A DNA stretch of 45,279 bases from Stereocaulon alpinum. Lineage: Eukaryota; Ascomycota; Lecanoromycetes; Lecanorales; Stereocaulaceae. The first letter of the stretch is position 1, and each line of letters starts with the position of its first letter. The stretch covers positions 1 to 45,279 of the forward strand of contig JAEUBA010000147.1 in NCBI GenBank assembly GCA_018257865.1, read 5' to 3'. Position numbers and translations under genes: made by a program. The notes under the pieces were generated by a model. That model searched no databases. It was not told the DNA's origin and saw only the letters and a list, made by a program, of their open reading frames with translations. Shown piece after piece: positions 22,229 through 31,992 of this stretch.

Positions 22229-23432
22229 GGGCTGGGATTGGTTTCCGCTCGCACACCACCGACATATAGTTGGTGCGAGAACATTGATTGGGCGATATCA
22301 AGGCGTGGTAGTATTGACAGCGCCGAGCTGCGAGCGGACTGCGCTTCCAGCCGTAGCTTGGGGGTTCCCTCAGAACATTAGCAATCTTTGCCGGAGTCAT
22401 GTTTCTTTCTTTCCACAGCCTTACCGCTGAATCCGGGCTCGGAAATTGATGTCAAAGGTAAATTAGTACCAGCACGATCTGTACTCATAGGCTTCAACAA
22501 AGCTAGCTTACGTGCAGATGGAATGGCCCTGGACCTTGCTCAAGCCGAAGGTGCAGACGTGGGAGTCGGTAGATCCACATGACCTAAACCAACATATACA
22601 TTATGGTGACCTTCTATGCATGGTAAGCCTCGGGGCAACAGCCCATTCTCGTTCGAGGACGTCTAGATCGACTAGACACCTCTGGCCGCTTTATCAAGCC
22701 GTGTGCGGCGAAGTCCCAGAGCTGGCTCAGCGTAATCGTCGATGAATGGTGTCACGAAAACAGGCGTATTTAAATGTTCTATCAAGGACAGCTACGATAG
22801 TAAGTAAGCTCATTGCAGAAACCCTGAGTAGCGCTTGCTGCTCCATCACTAGATCTCTCGCTGGGTAGATATCCTACACTACTTTCATACTGGTTTCCGA
22901 ACCCACGAACGGTTGGGATTAGCGCCAATTCATGGTATACTACGTGGGTATATTGCATTGGCAAGATGTTTGATCTGGTTCAATGTCCTCAAGTTATGTG
23001 GTTCTCCTGTGAGGAATTGAGGCTCTGTGCGGCTCGGCAGGAGCGTACGAAGTCATAGGTGGATAATGTGTAAATAGACTAACCTCACCAAAGTCTCTTC
23101 CACGCTTGATGTTATGATTAATGTAGACTAACGACTAACCACAGTACTTAGACAACAGCATTTCTTTGTAACCTTGCGCTCTAGATCTAAGTCAGCGATC
23201 CCCCTAGGACATGTGTTACGGATTGCGATATGCATACCTAGCATATTGCATGTTGGGCAATGCACTCCAATTTCCCCACCGACAAGCAGCAAAGCTCCTC
23301 AATGAACAGCAGTACCCGAAGCATAGTCGAGGCATCGCACCAGTGTCTCTCTCACCGTTCGGGCTTGGAATATCTTCCAAACCCCGTACAGTTCAGAAAA
23401 TGGAATACAACGTGACTAACGCTTTGCAACCA
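22229..23432. other. Intergenic region, nothing recognised
   Basis: About 1.2 kb between two converging genes. Short frames only, with no recognised protein, RNA gene or repeat. Confidence 0.5.
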
Positions 23433-25232
23433 TCATCCCATATAGTGTCCCAAATCGCTTCTACTGGCGTGAAACATAAGCCAACTCCGCCCTCCTCTTC
23501 TGATGCTCGATGGTACCCCACTTGTAGGCCTCCCAGTCTTGCTGGCCATGTCATCACCACTCGTGTGCTCGCTGATGGAGTGGCCAACATTCGAATCCAA
23601 TTCTGCCATAAAGGATGACGGATCGTACCGTCTCGAGTTGTATGAGGATGGAACGTATCGGGCTTCGCCGGGGTATCTTGATGGACTATAGATAGGGTCC
23701 TGCCCGTCGCTGTAGGACCGCTCTGGCCGTGGTGAATTGATTGTAGAGAAGAGAGACGAGGAGGACGTGGATGATATGGCAGCGGATGATGGCGGCTTTT
23801 GTTCCGTGCTTGGGCGCCTATATGGCTTGTAGACTTGTCTGATGCATAGATGATTGTTGGGGTCATTGGAAGGGTAGCCGGTGGTTGCGATTGCGGAGGG
23901 GCTGCTGTCAATTTCTGGGAGATTAGGCAGAGATGTAGTATCGGAGGTAGACGTATCGGTAGAGGCGTAAAGGTCCGTCTGGGAGGAATCGGAGAAGGGG
24001 AGATGATGCTTGACCCAGCTAGCGGTGCTAGAAGTGCCATCAAGCAGAGGAAAGCTGTCAGTAGATTTGCAGTACGGGTTGCACGCGCTAAATTTTGTGC
24101 GCTCAGACTCTGACGAAGTATTTGTCTGGGAGTTTAACCGGTGGTGTAGGGAATTGAGCCTTATACTGTTCACGTTCTCATGAGCTCCCGCTGTGGGGTT
24201 GCTGATGTCGCTCATCGGACTGATCATTGTCGAGCGCGAAGGAGCCTCTGGTGGCGAGAGAATGGTTTCATTCATTGGACTGATCATGGTAGACCGTGAT
24301 GGAGTTCCCGGCGGAGACAAAGTGATTTCATTGGGTGGGCTGGAAATTTTTGAGCACTGTGGGCCACAGTTCGCTGACACCGGCCTTGCATCGTTTCCCT
24401 TCGTCGATGTGACGACCGAGCCCGCGAGATGTGTGAACATTGTAGAATTTGACACCGAGCTCATGGACGTCGGTCTCTCAACGCTATCCAACTGTAGACT
24501 TGAGAAAGGACTTGTGGGTTGTATGAAAGGCGTACCTGCTGGTGCGGACGCTGTTGATTGTGGCCTCTCGTCATGGGATTCTTCTGGCATTGCGGAGCCG
24601 CTCATTGGACAGGTGACTGTTGTGGTGGTCAAGGATGATCCTGCGGACGTTGAGCTCGTAGACGATGGTAAGTCTCTGTTCGTGTCTTGTAAGTTCATGA
24701 AACTGTTCCTCTGCTTCCGCTGCCTCCGCCAATTGAACAATTCTTCGATTTGTGGGTCGTATGGTGGTGGCTGATCCTCCTTCGATTCTTCGCATATCGG
24801 CGCGATCACGACTAAGTCTTTAGAATAGAGGCATGAAATGACAGTCGTAAGGGACTGGTGGCACACGGTCAATCTTGCGTGCTTGTCTCTAACCTGCGGG
24901 TTATCTCTGAAGACCCACAAGAGTTTATTTGCGAAGGTAATGTTCGATTTGACTGTATTATCGACACGTGCTGGCTCGATTAACCGTGCAACACCTCGTA
25001 GTGCAACATCCGTGTCTGAGATGATGGCATCTATCCAATTGCGTTCTCCAGCATTAAGTAGGGCGACCTTTTGACGGCGAAGGCGACGAGCTTCATTTAG
25101 ATTAGTCTCGACATGCTTTGTTGTACAGAGTAAGTCAGCAGTCTGCTGTCCCACAGCTTTCAACTGGTAGGTCACTTCGAAGATCCTGATGGATGTGTTG
25201 ATGCTGGCGGCGAGTCCAGATAGCGGATCCAT
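23433..25232 (-). CDS. Protein with STAND-type fungal N-terminal domain and long disordered tail
   Basis: A 599-residue intronless frame from ATG at 25232. Residues 1-140 start MDPLSGLAASINTSIRIFEV and are mostly helical, with WIDAIISDTD and WVFRDNPQV. This resembles the N-terminal domain found in front of NACHT/NB-ARC in fungal STAND (NLR-like) proteins. The rest is Ser/Thr/Pro-rich and disordered. It includes a two-fold repeat around residues 300-340 (LSPPGTPSRSTMISPMN, then LSPPEAPSRSTMISPMS) and a PSS.RRGGRSWL segment near the C-terminus. There is no P-loop NTPase and no ankyrin, WD or TPR repeat, so it cannot be a full STAND receptor. Many fungi carry such stand-alone copies. Function unknown; an adaptor or signalling role would be inference. 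The opposite strand has a long shadow frame at 24193-24774. Confidence 0.75.
   Translation of the reverse strand: MDPLSGLAASINTSIRIFEVTYQLKAVGQQTADLLCTTKHVETNLNEARRLRRQKVALLNAGERNWIDAIISDTDVALRGVARLIEPARVDNTVKSNITFANKLLWVFRDNPQVRDKHARLTVCHQSLTTVISCLYSKDLVVIAPICEESKEDQPPPYDPQIEELFNWRRQRKQRNSFMNLQDTNRDLPSSTSSTSAGSSLTTTTVTCPMSGSAMPEESHDERPQSTASAPAGTPFIQPTSPFSSLQLDSVERPTSMSSVSNSTMFTHLAGSVVTSTKGNDARPVSANCGPQCSKISSPPNEITLSPPGTPSRSTMISPMNETILSPPEAPSRSTMISPMSDISNPTAGAHENVNSIRLNSLHHRLNSQTNTSSESERTKFSACNPYCKSTDSFPLLDGTSSTASWVKHHLPFSDSSQTDLYASTDTSTSDTTSLPNLPEIDSSPSAIATTGYPSNDPNNHLCIRQVYKPYRRPSTEQKPPSSAAISSTSSSSLFSTINSPRPERSYSDGQDPIYSPSRYPGEARYVPSSYNSRRYDPSSFMAELDSNVGHSISEHTSGDDMASKTGRPTSGVPSSIRRGGRSWLMFHASRSDLGHYMG
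24212..24330 (-). repeat. In-frame coding repeat, two units
   Basis: Two adjacent units of about 57 bp encode near-identical Ser/Pro-rich segments of the 599-aa protein (SPP..PSRSTMISPM). Both units keep the frame. They look like a minisatellite that can vary in copy number. Confidence 0.6.
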
Positions 25233-26083
25233 GGCTGCTGGTCAGCGATGAAATGAGCGATTAGTGAATTGATTAGGATCGCATCCATTGAGGACCTCAG
25301 TAACCGTAGCAAGCAGAGGAGCGCCCCTACGAGTGTGGGAATGCAAAGCAAGCGAATGGTAAAGAGAAACGATCAACGTAAGTAATGGTACAAGATATCG
25401 ATAATAGTTGGTGAAGAACCCTAATTCCGAGGATGGATATGAGGAGACTATGAAAAGTGCGACAAAACCGATAGTAGCTCGAAGAATTTCACACAATCCT
25501 TGGGTTGGAGGGGTCCACAAGATATCAGTGACCGTCCCACGCACTGAACCAATCAATTGGCCTGATGGTTTACATTAGTGCGGGGCCCGACAACGGGGTC
25601 GTTTCCGTAAATAGAAGGCGGGGTGCAGTTCTGGAAGCTTGCGTGGCGGAGAGCAGCATTATGCAGGTTTCCCATACACTAGCGAAGGCCCACTGCGGCA
25701 CCAAGAATCGTCCGGAGAGCTGATGAATGAACGCGGTATAGAACAAGGCTGTGAGGTATGAAGTGTTTCAGCTTGTCCTTTATGTCCGGACCAGAGACAT
25801 GGGGCGTTAGCATTCACGCGGGCAGAAAGTAAAATTGACGAGCTGCGGCTCCCGGGATTGTTTTCCTGATTGTTTGACACGTAGGCTCGGTTGGCGCATA
25901 CTCTAACCCATTTCTCAGACCTAAATCGTACGAGACTAATGCAAGTTCGTGGAGTGTTGGGGGCTGTGCTCGGAAGGAGCACGAATCAGAGACCTTCGAT
26001 AAAGCAGCGCCCCGATGCTGCAACTGTGCAATTTTAAATTAGAGATCAACAGACGCTATCGGCAGTGCTGCGTCTATCGGTGG
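25233..26083. other. Intergenic region upstream of the STAND-domain gene
   Basis: Probably holds the promoter and leader of the minus-strand gene ending at 25232. A hydrophobic frame at 25242-25556 (minus) lacks an ATG. No other feature was recognised. Confidence 0.45.
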
Positions 26084-26302
26084 TTAAGTGGCTTCGACCT
26101 GTAGGATTACGTGGTGCTCGGACCCACCCGTACGGCTAGCGTATTGGTGTTCAAGAATTTGCCGGTGATTCAGCTGCACGAAATCATCACGATCACAATC
26201 CAGCATCTTGGCATACTCCTCTAACTCCTCTAACTCCTCTAACTCCGGGATACAGCAGACGAAAGAAAGGGAGGCCACAGCTATTGTAGAGACGAAGATC
26301 AT
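26084..26302 (-). CDS. Small open frame with signal-peptide-like start
   Basis: 72 codons from a true ATG that lies two bases after the stop of the upstream membrane-protein gene. It begins MIFVSTIAVASLSFVCC, which could be a signal peptide or membrane anchor, followed by three LEE units coded by a 9-bp repeat. It has only two further features of note: a CDRDDF segment and a His-containing tail. It may be a small secreted protein, an alternative 3' end of the neighbour, or chance. No known family. Confidence 0.25.
   Translation of the reverse strand: MIFVSTIAVASLSFVCCIPELEELEELEEYAKMLDCDRDDFVQLNHRQILEHQYASRTGGSEHHVILQVEAT
26216..26242 (-). repeat. 9-bp tandem repeat x3 inside the small frame
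   Basis: CTCCTCTAA (plus strand) three times in a row with a partial fourth copy. On the minus strand it encodes repeated Leu-Glu-Glu. Confidence 0.8.
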
Positions 26303-26304
26303 CC

Positions 26305-27484
26305 TTATACCTTCTGCGCTGTCATCTTGAAGATGACCTGTGGTTCACTCAAAATTTGACCCCTCTCATCAGTCAATTTGACCAACGCTGGCGCAATTGC
26401 GACCATATTAGAGCCTATGTCGCTGTATCTAGGCCATTGGAGTTGTAGATCGGATGGTTGCGAGAACATCCATATTCCCAGACCTGCAGCGTCCTTGAGA
26501 ATTGCTGAAAGGCTTCGTATGCGATCTTCATCCTTGTACTTGGATTTTTGCCACGGAGCAAAAGCCCTCGAGAACACTCGCACCATCTCGTTGATGTGAT
26601 GGTTGCGTTGAGCAATGTAGGAGGTATCGTCCGAAGGGTTCGGTCGTAGGTAGGCCGTAAGTACTCGCCATCGAGACATGGACTGGCTGAACCCTGTGAA
26701 ATATTAGTGAAGCTATAGGAATGTAAGTTTGGGCGATGTGGAAGGACTTACCTGGCTTCGTAGAGCTAGTCGAGCTGGCTGCCCGAATTGCGCTCGGTAG
26801 GAGTACGAAGTCCTTTGGCAGGAGAGACCAGTCGGGGCTCGCGGTCGTTGAGATGCAAGAGGTTGCGAAATAGGCAAGAGCATGCTTGATAAGAGGCACT
26901 TGGTTGTTCGTCTGCGGAAGCAGGGCTGCAAGCGACTTGGGCAAATATGGCGAATTGAAGATGGCTAGCTCAGCATCCGCAAATTTGGTGCTGGAAGAAG
27001 CTGCGTTCTGGTAGAAGTTCTCGACATGAAGCTCGATCTGGTCCAGAGTAGTCTTCACGTTGGTATGAATGGTTTTATCATCTGCAGATTGTGGGAGGAA
27101 GCTGTCGATGGAGGCTGAGCCGCTAGGAGTCTCGGTCACGGACGGTCCTTTCGATTCTGAGTCTTGGTAGCGTTGCCCCACAACACCAGTGTCGAGCGCA
27201 CCACGTTTGCCCTTGGTAGCCGAATCACTTCTACGACGTATGTACATGAACGTAGCAAGAAAGGTGACGAGGGCTAGGCCTAGAGCAACTCCGATGACTA
27301 TACCAGCCACAGTACCATTGGCGAGTCGGTGGTCGGATGACACATGTATTGCTGCTGGGGCGCTCGTATATGTAACTGAAGAGTAAGACGATGTGCTAGT
27401 GCGACCCGACTCTGTAGTTGGTGTGACGGAGGTTGAGGTAAAGTTCGATCGGGCTATTATGGGTGGCCGTGATGGTATTGTCAT
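26305..27484 (-). CDS. Single-pass membrane protein with conserved cytosolic domain
   Basis: Two exons (27484-26752 and 26693-26305) join at CCAG/GG with a 58-bp GTAAGT...ACAG intron, giving 373 residues. Residues 1-50 are Ser/Thr-rich. A glycine-rich membrane helix spans about 58-81 (GTVAGIVIGVALGLALVTFL), followed by YIRRR as the inside signal. The remaining 290 residues are a folded cytosolic domain: a TTLDQIELHVENFYQ helix, then RWRVLTAYLRP, and near the end DAAGLGIWMFSQPSDLQLQWP. I recognise this as a layout of uncharacterised fungal membrane proteins but not a named family. An in-frame TAA lies just upstream of the ATG, so an N-terminal signal peptide would need another exon. It may act as a surface sensor, but that is inference only. 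Confidence 0.75.
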
Positions 27485-28283
27485 TGTTCGATATTATGAG
27501 CCAGAGAGTTGCAAATCTGAACGGAGAGCGAGAACGCTGCACCAGTATTGTAGTTCAGGCTATAGCCTACCAGGGTTCACGCGAAGGCAAGGGTTTGCCT
27601 AGCTTCGGCTCCAAATTCGAAAGCGAGTGTCAAGGGCAACGCCGTGGACTTATGCAGGGGGCACGAAGGATTGCAGGGGTTTCGCGTTGATCAAGCAGCA
27701 AGCAATCCAGCCGGCGCAAAGCTGGTAGAACTACCTTAGTGCGTCCACTAAACTAGCTGCAGCCTGCAGATGGGGATCATGATTTGGGGGCAGTGAGAAC
27801 AAGGCTGAGGGACCCAGACCCAGCAGAAACCGGCGAAAGCATTCTTAGACGGCTGTCTGTCGCTGCAGGGAGGTGGCGCAGTATCTAAAAGCGTGAGCTT
27901 GAGAACGCAGCCACCGCCCTCAGTAATTACACTGCATTTGAGCCCTCTCAGATTCTACACACAGATCCGCGTCAATATTGTGACTTGGGAAAGAATGATG
28001 GGAACCCGAACCGATTGTCACCTGCCTAAGTGAGTATATCATTACCACTGGTTGCTTGGCACCAGATCACCAATTTACCAAGGGCGCCACGGTAATACGA
28101 ATCCTTCCGAGGCACACGGGTTCGAACCCGGCAAGTAGGGTAGCAAGACAGTTTCAGCTCCCGGGGAGATAACGAAATCCCCCTAGTTCTATCACTTTTT
28201 TAAGTCACCATTTGTTGAGCTGAGTTGCGCTTGGTGACATACAGCAAAAGTGGTAGACAGGCTTCAAAGCTCTTGTGCTCGTC
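27485..28283. promoter_or_regulatory. Divergent promoter region between the membrane-protein and Hsp70-like genes
   Basis: The flanking genes are transcribed away from each other, so both promoters must lie in these 800 bp. No TATA box or binding site stands out. A tRNA-like palindrome near 28127 was considered and rejected. Confidence 0.4.
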
Positions 28284-30617
28284 ATGTCCGCCATGCCCGC
28301 TGACGGGTGGGTGCCGGAGATTGTGGTAGGCATCGACTTTGGAATGACATGCACAGGTAAGATTTCGAATCGTCGCGCTGAGTCCGCCCTTTCAGCCCCT
28401 CATCCTTCGGCTAATGACACGCCTTCAGGTGTCGCATATTCCATGGGCCCTGATTGGCCAGAGCCCAGAACGCTTCAGCACTGGCCTGGCAAGATGATCA
28501 ACGAACTCGCAAACAAAGTGCCAACGCTGCTTCAGTATGATGAAAACACCAATGTCGTCAAAGCCTGGGGTTTCCTCTGTGACCAAGAAAGTGAGGATGT
28601 GGACGTCATAGGTTATTTCAAGCTGCACCTTGATCCTGCCTTCCAGGATCCACGGCCAGATGCCCCAAAGCTTGAACAAGCTCGACAATGGTTTAGGGAC
28701 TATCTCCGTTGTATTCATGACCACATCGAGGAAACCTTTTCCAACTCCTTCCCGCGCTGGAAATCGCAGAAGACGGAATTCGTCTTTAGTGTTCCAACGA
28801 CATGGAAGAACCCCAGCATGATTGCCGAGACCGAGAAACTCGTTCGGGATGCTGGATTCGGTCAAGATGGCCCAAATCACCGTGCAGAGATTGGTCTCAC
28901 CGAGGCAGAAGCTGCAGCCGTCTATGCGTCGAAGCAACACTTCGACGTAAGCTCTGCACAACCATAGGTGCATCTCCGAAGATCTCGCTTGCTGACTCCA
29001 TCGCAGAAAGACGACGTTATCTTAGTTTGTGATGCTGGCGGAGGGACCACGGTAAGTCGATGCTGCAGTCAGAGACAACCGTTCGCCGTGCTTACTGAGA
29101 GGTGTGCGGATAGGACGTTAACATACTGCGATTGGATTCTTGGCGAGGAGAAGCGACTAGGCTTCAGCAGCTCAGTTGGGTAGAAGGTACGTCTAGATCT
29201 TTCCAAGGCCAAGATTTGAGCCTTTCAGCTGACATTGCACTGCAAAGGGCGCTCCATTGGATCAGCACTGATTGACATGAACTTTCATCACATCGTCTCA
29301 GACCGTCTCCAGAAAATAAGGAGCCATCTAAAGGGAGAACCAGACGTCATAGCTGACCGCATGGTCCACGGTAGATTTGAACGAATCAAATGCTCCTACG
29401 GAACAGCGGCATCGTCTATGCTACCAACGATCCCAATAGAAGTGCCTGGGATGGATCCCGGACACAGCTTTCCGAACGCGAATATCGAGGAGTCGAGAAT
29501 GATTCTCACAAGGTGTGTAACTTGCTTGACGGTTAGAGTCTGCGAGTGAGATGCTGAGATGCTGAGATGCTACAAGGGAGGAGCTCAAGGGATTTTTTGA
29601 TATCCAAATTGACCGTATGCTTGCTGTCATCGATGAGCAATTTGATAGGATGAACAAGAACCATCCCAGTGCACAAATAGTGAGGTGGCCTTTACAACCA
29701 TTCTGGATCTTCCGCATGTTGACATTATACTAGTCATACTTGGTGCTTTCTGGCGGACTCGGAAGCTCTCCATATGTTAGGCAACGGCTGAAAGGGCATT
29801 ATGAGACAGGGCCAGGGTCCTCAAGACCGAACGCGCAGGAGACGAGAATAGTCACTGTGGCCGAGCCGTGAGTATCTGCTAGCTCTATAACATGCGATCA
29901 TCGACTGATTGAAGCAAAGCCAACTTGCTGTTGTCCAAGGGCTTGTCATGGATCGTGTCCAGACAATCAGCCGCGGAGACGTAGTCTTCAAAGAGCGATG
30001 CTGCCGGTTGAGCTATGGAGTACTGTGTCTTGACGAGTATAACCCAAATAATCCTGCGCACATCGGCCAGAAGGTGACAGTGGACCCACGAGATGGCAAG
30101 AAATGGGTAGAAAATCAGATTGACTGGTTTGTTAAACAGGTGAGCTATATATTTCGAGCATTAACGTTTCGAAGCTGACCGCGGTGCCTCTAAGGGAGAG
30201 AATGTCTCAACAGAAGGCGTCTTGAAGCCATACGTTATGAAAATCAAACCCGGCAAAGAAGACAAGTTATGGCAAACCCACGTCGTCATGTCGACTGTGC
30301 CTAGTGATCAGCTCCCGTCAAATCTGAATCAAGATGGGGCAAAGCGTCTATGCGACGTGGAGTCTATGCTCAAAGACAGAGGGGTAGAAATGAAACTGAA
30401 AAATCGACATTGGTACCAACGTGGAGAGAAATACCTTCGTGCCAAGTTCGATATCAAGGTCATACTCGGGGCTGCAGACCTCAAGTTTCAACTGCAGAGC
30501 AAGACAAACAATGTTCTTAGCAAGGACCACGATGCTATTCAGGTCAAGTGGGAGGTGCCAAAATTGAATTCTATGGATGAGCATGATGGTTTGGCAGCAC
30601 CGTACAGAGCGAATTGA
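28284..30617 (+). CDS. Hsp70-like ATPase (HSPA12-type), nine exons
   Basis: Exons 28284-28356, 28429-28946, 29007-29051, 29114-29186, 29248-29512, 29577-29679, 29734-29867, 29920-30139 and 30195-30617 join without a stop to 617 residues. All introns are 52-72 bp with GT...AG ends. The actin/Hsp70 nucleotide-binding fold shows phosphate-1 (VVGIDFGMTCTGVAYS, residues about 14-30), phosphate-2 (VILVCDAGGGTTDVNIL, about 200-216) and the adenosine motif (LVLSGGLGSSPYVRQRL, about 362-380). There is no classical substrate-binding domain or EEVD tail. Instead the C-terminal 200 residues form a beta-rich region. This is the fungal HSPA12-like family, cytosolic and of unknown client. Intron 1 keeps the frame, so it can be mistaken for coding. 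A second ATG at 28293 sits in a better context (GCCGCCATGC) and may be the real start. Confidence 0.88.
29548..29571 (+). repeat. 8-bp tandem repeat x3 within an intron
   Basis: GAGATGCT three times in a row inside the 64-bp intron 5 of the Hsp70-like gene, just before its acceptor. It expands the intron by 16 bp without touching the coding sequence. Confidence 0.85.
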
Positions 30618-31106
30618 CTGCCAAGGGCAAGCTAAGATCTAGATCTGAGAACATGTGCTTGAGCCCGGATTGTGTACAGAATGATCAATGGTGCATCGTT
30701 GTGAGCACAAAGGGTTTCCTTCGGATAACATCTGTATGTAATATTGCGTAGCCAAGCGCGAGGTTTGTCTGGCTTGTTCCGAATGATGAGATTACGTCTA
30801 ATACTGCATCTTGAGTCGCATAGAGCGCTGCCTTTGACATAATCGAAACAGTTTCGGGTGGTTTCAGTATGATGTACGACGACCAATGAAATTCAAGCTC
30901 GATCCAAGACCCAGCATCAGACCACGCTTCAAAGTTCGTTCGCATCTTCCTGAGTGCTCTCTGAGCCTCCCAAAGTCTAAACGTGTGTTGGCTTCTCAGG
31001 CAGTCCCCTGACTCAGCGGCTATTATATTCTCCTCACCCAAGTGAACAGCAAACGGAGCGATGCGGAAACGATATAGTATGCGACACTGTCATTGTATAT
31101 CAATAC

Positions 31107-31382
31107 ATGTGTGTTGCCTTCCATACCAGAAATACCCTACGCTGGGAAGACCAGCCCGTTGTGTCATCCAAAGGACGTAAAATCAACATAAGCCCGGGAC
31201 ATGCCTTTGACTGGAGAGTTGACCTAGTAGACCAGAATAGGAAGCTGCGGTACCACATTAATCAGGAAAGCTACCAGCACTCTTATATTGACACCAGCTC
31301 GATACCAGTAGAGACCATGGGGCTTATATGGCTAACAAATGTCATGGCCTCCGAGGCGTCTAAGTCCGAAGTAGTCGGATAA
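31107..31382 (+). CDS. Small hypothetical frame, 91 aa
   Basis: ATG-started frame of 91 codons, about 490 bp downstream of the Hsp70-like gene. It is hydrophilic (LRWEDQPVV, FDWRVDLVDQNRKLRYHINQ), without signal, membrane segment or recognised domain. It overlaps the opposite frame at 31360-31704 by 23 bp. It may be a fragment of a lost gene. No function proposed. Confidence 0.25.
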   Translation: MCVAFHTRNTLRWEDQPVVSSKGRKINISPGHAFDWRVDLVDQNRKLRYHINQESYQHSYIDTSSIPVETMGLIWLTNVMASEASKSEVVG

Positions 31383-31704
31383 GAGAATCAGCACGCAAGA
31401 TTGGTACAGCATTCACATCACCTGATATCGGGCCAAGAAATATTGTGTAACCGTTCAAGAAGCCTAGGAACCTCGAAGAGCTTGCTTCTATCTCCCAAGG
31501 ATGTCTTTCAAACCCGAGGATGGCACAGAGGTATTGTCCTCGTCTACAGTCATTAGCATCAGGTAACCTACGCGTGAAATACGCACCTCCGATTTGAGAA
31601 TTGGATCCAAGTTCCTGTTGCGACAGTTGACCCTCGGCATTAAATAGCTGGCATGAGGAAGAAGGATGATTCGACATTCTATAAAACTCTTGAGGCGATA
31701 GCAT
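31360..31704 (-). CDS. Small hypothetical frame, 114 aa
   Basis: ATG-started frame beginning MLSPQEFYRMSNHPSSSCQL. It contains DCRRGQYLCAILGFERHPWE and a moderately hydrophobic FLGFLNGYTIFLGP stretch. No recognised family. It runs in the same direction as the HNH gene upstream. It may be real or chance. Confidence 0.25.
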   Translation of the reverse strand: MLSPQEFYRMSNHPSSSCQLFNAEGQLSQQELGSNSQIGGAYFTRRLPDANDCRRGQYLCAILGFERHPWEIEASSSRFLGFLNGYTIFLGPISGDVNAVPILRADSLIRLLRT

Positions 31705-31992
31705 GATAAAGGGTTCGACCAAAGTCTAACTTGACGAGCATATAACCAAGAAACGTAGGTGCGAAGAACAAGGATCTTTTATTGAGGATTCCACCCTAAA
31801 TTGAAACTTGTCGGGGATTCTCTCCTTGGGAAAATATTGCTGACCAATCAGAACCCGCCCTTCTCACGCGCCTTTCGCTTCTCATTTCCAGATACGAACG
31901 CTTCCCCTTGCAAATCTTTGCCCCCGTCATCATGTCACCTGTGACCTAACAGTATGAGAACGTTCTAATTGGAACGATAATCCTCATACTCG

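Larger units (their letters stand above)
30618..31990. other. Region with only weak open frames
   Basis: Between the Hsp70-like and HNH genes. A minus-strand frame at 30685-31041 lacks an ATG at its 5' end. Two others with ATG starts are listed separately. No domain was recognised. The regions of the two genes converge, so 3' untranslated sequence must lie here. Confidence 0.45.

Noticed and set aside
24193..24774. Long plus-strand frame of 193 codons
   Set aside because: It is the antisense shadow of the Ser/Pro-rich coding sequence of the 599-aa protein; repetitive codons keep both strands open.
25242..25556. Minus-strand hydrophobic frame of 104 codons
   Set aside because: It begins with TTG, has no ATG, and lies in the probable leader/promoter of the 599-aa gene.
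28060..28160. tRNA-like B box (GGTTCGAACCC) and possible tRNA gene or SINE
   Set aside because: The T-stem around the motif pairs only with a six-base loop, no acceptor or anticodon stem can be built on either strand, and no A box is at the right distance.
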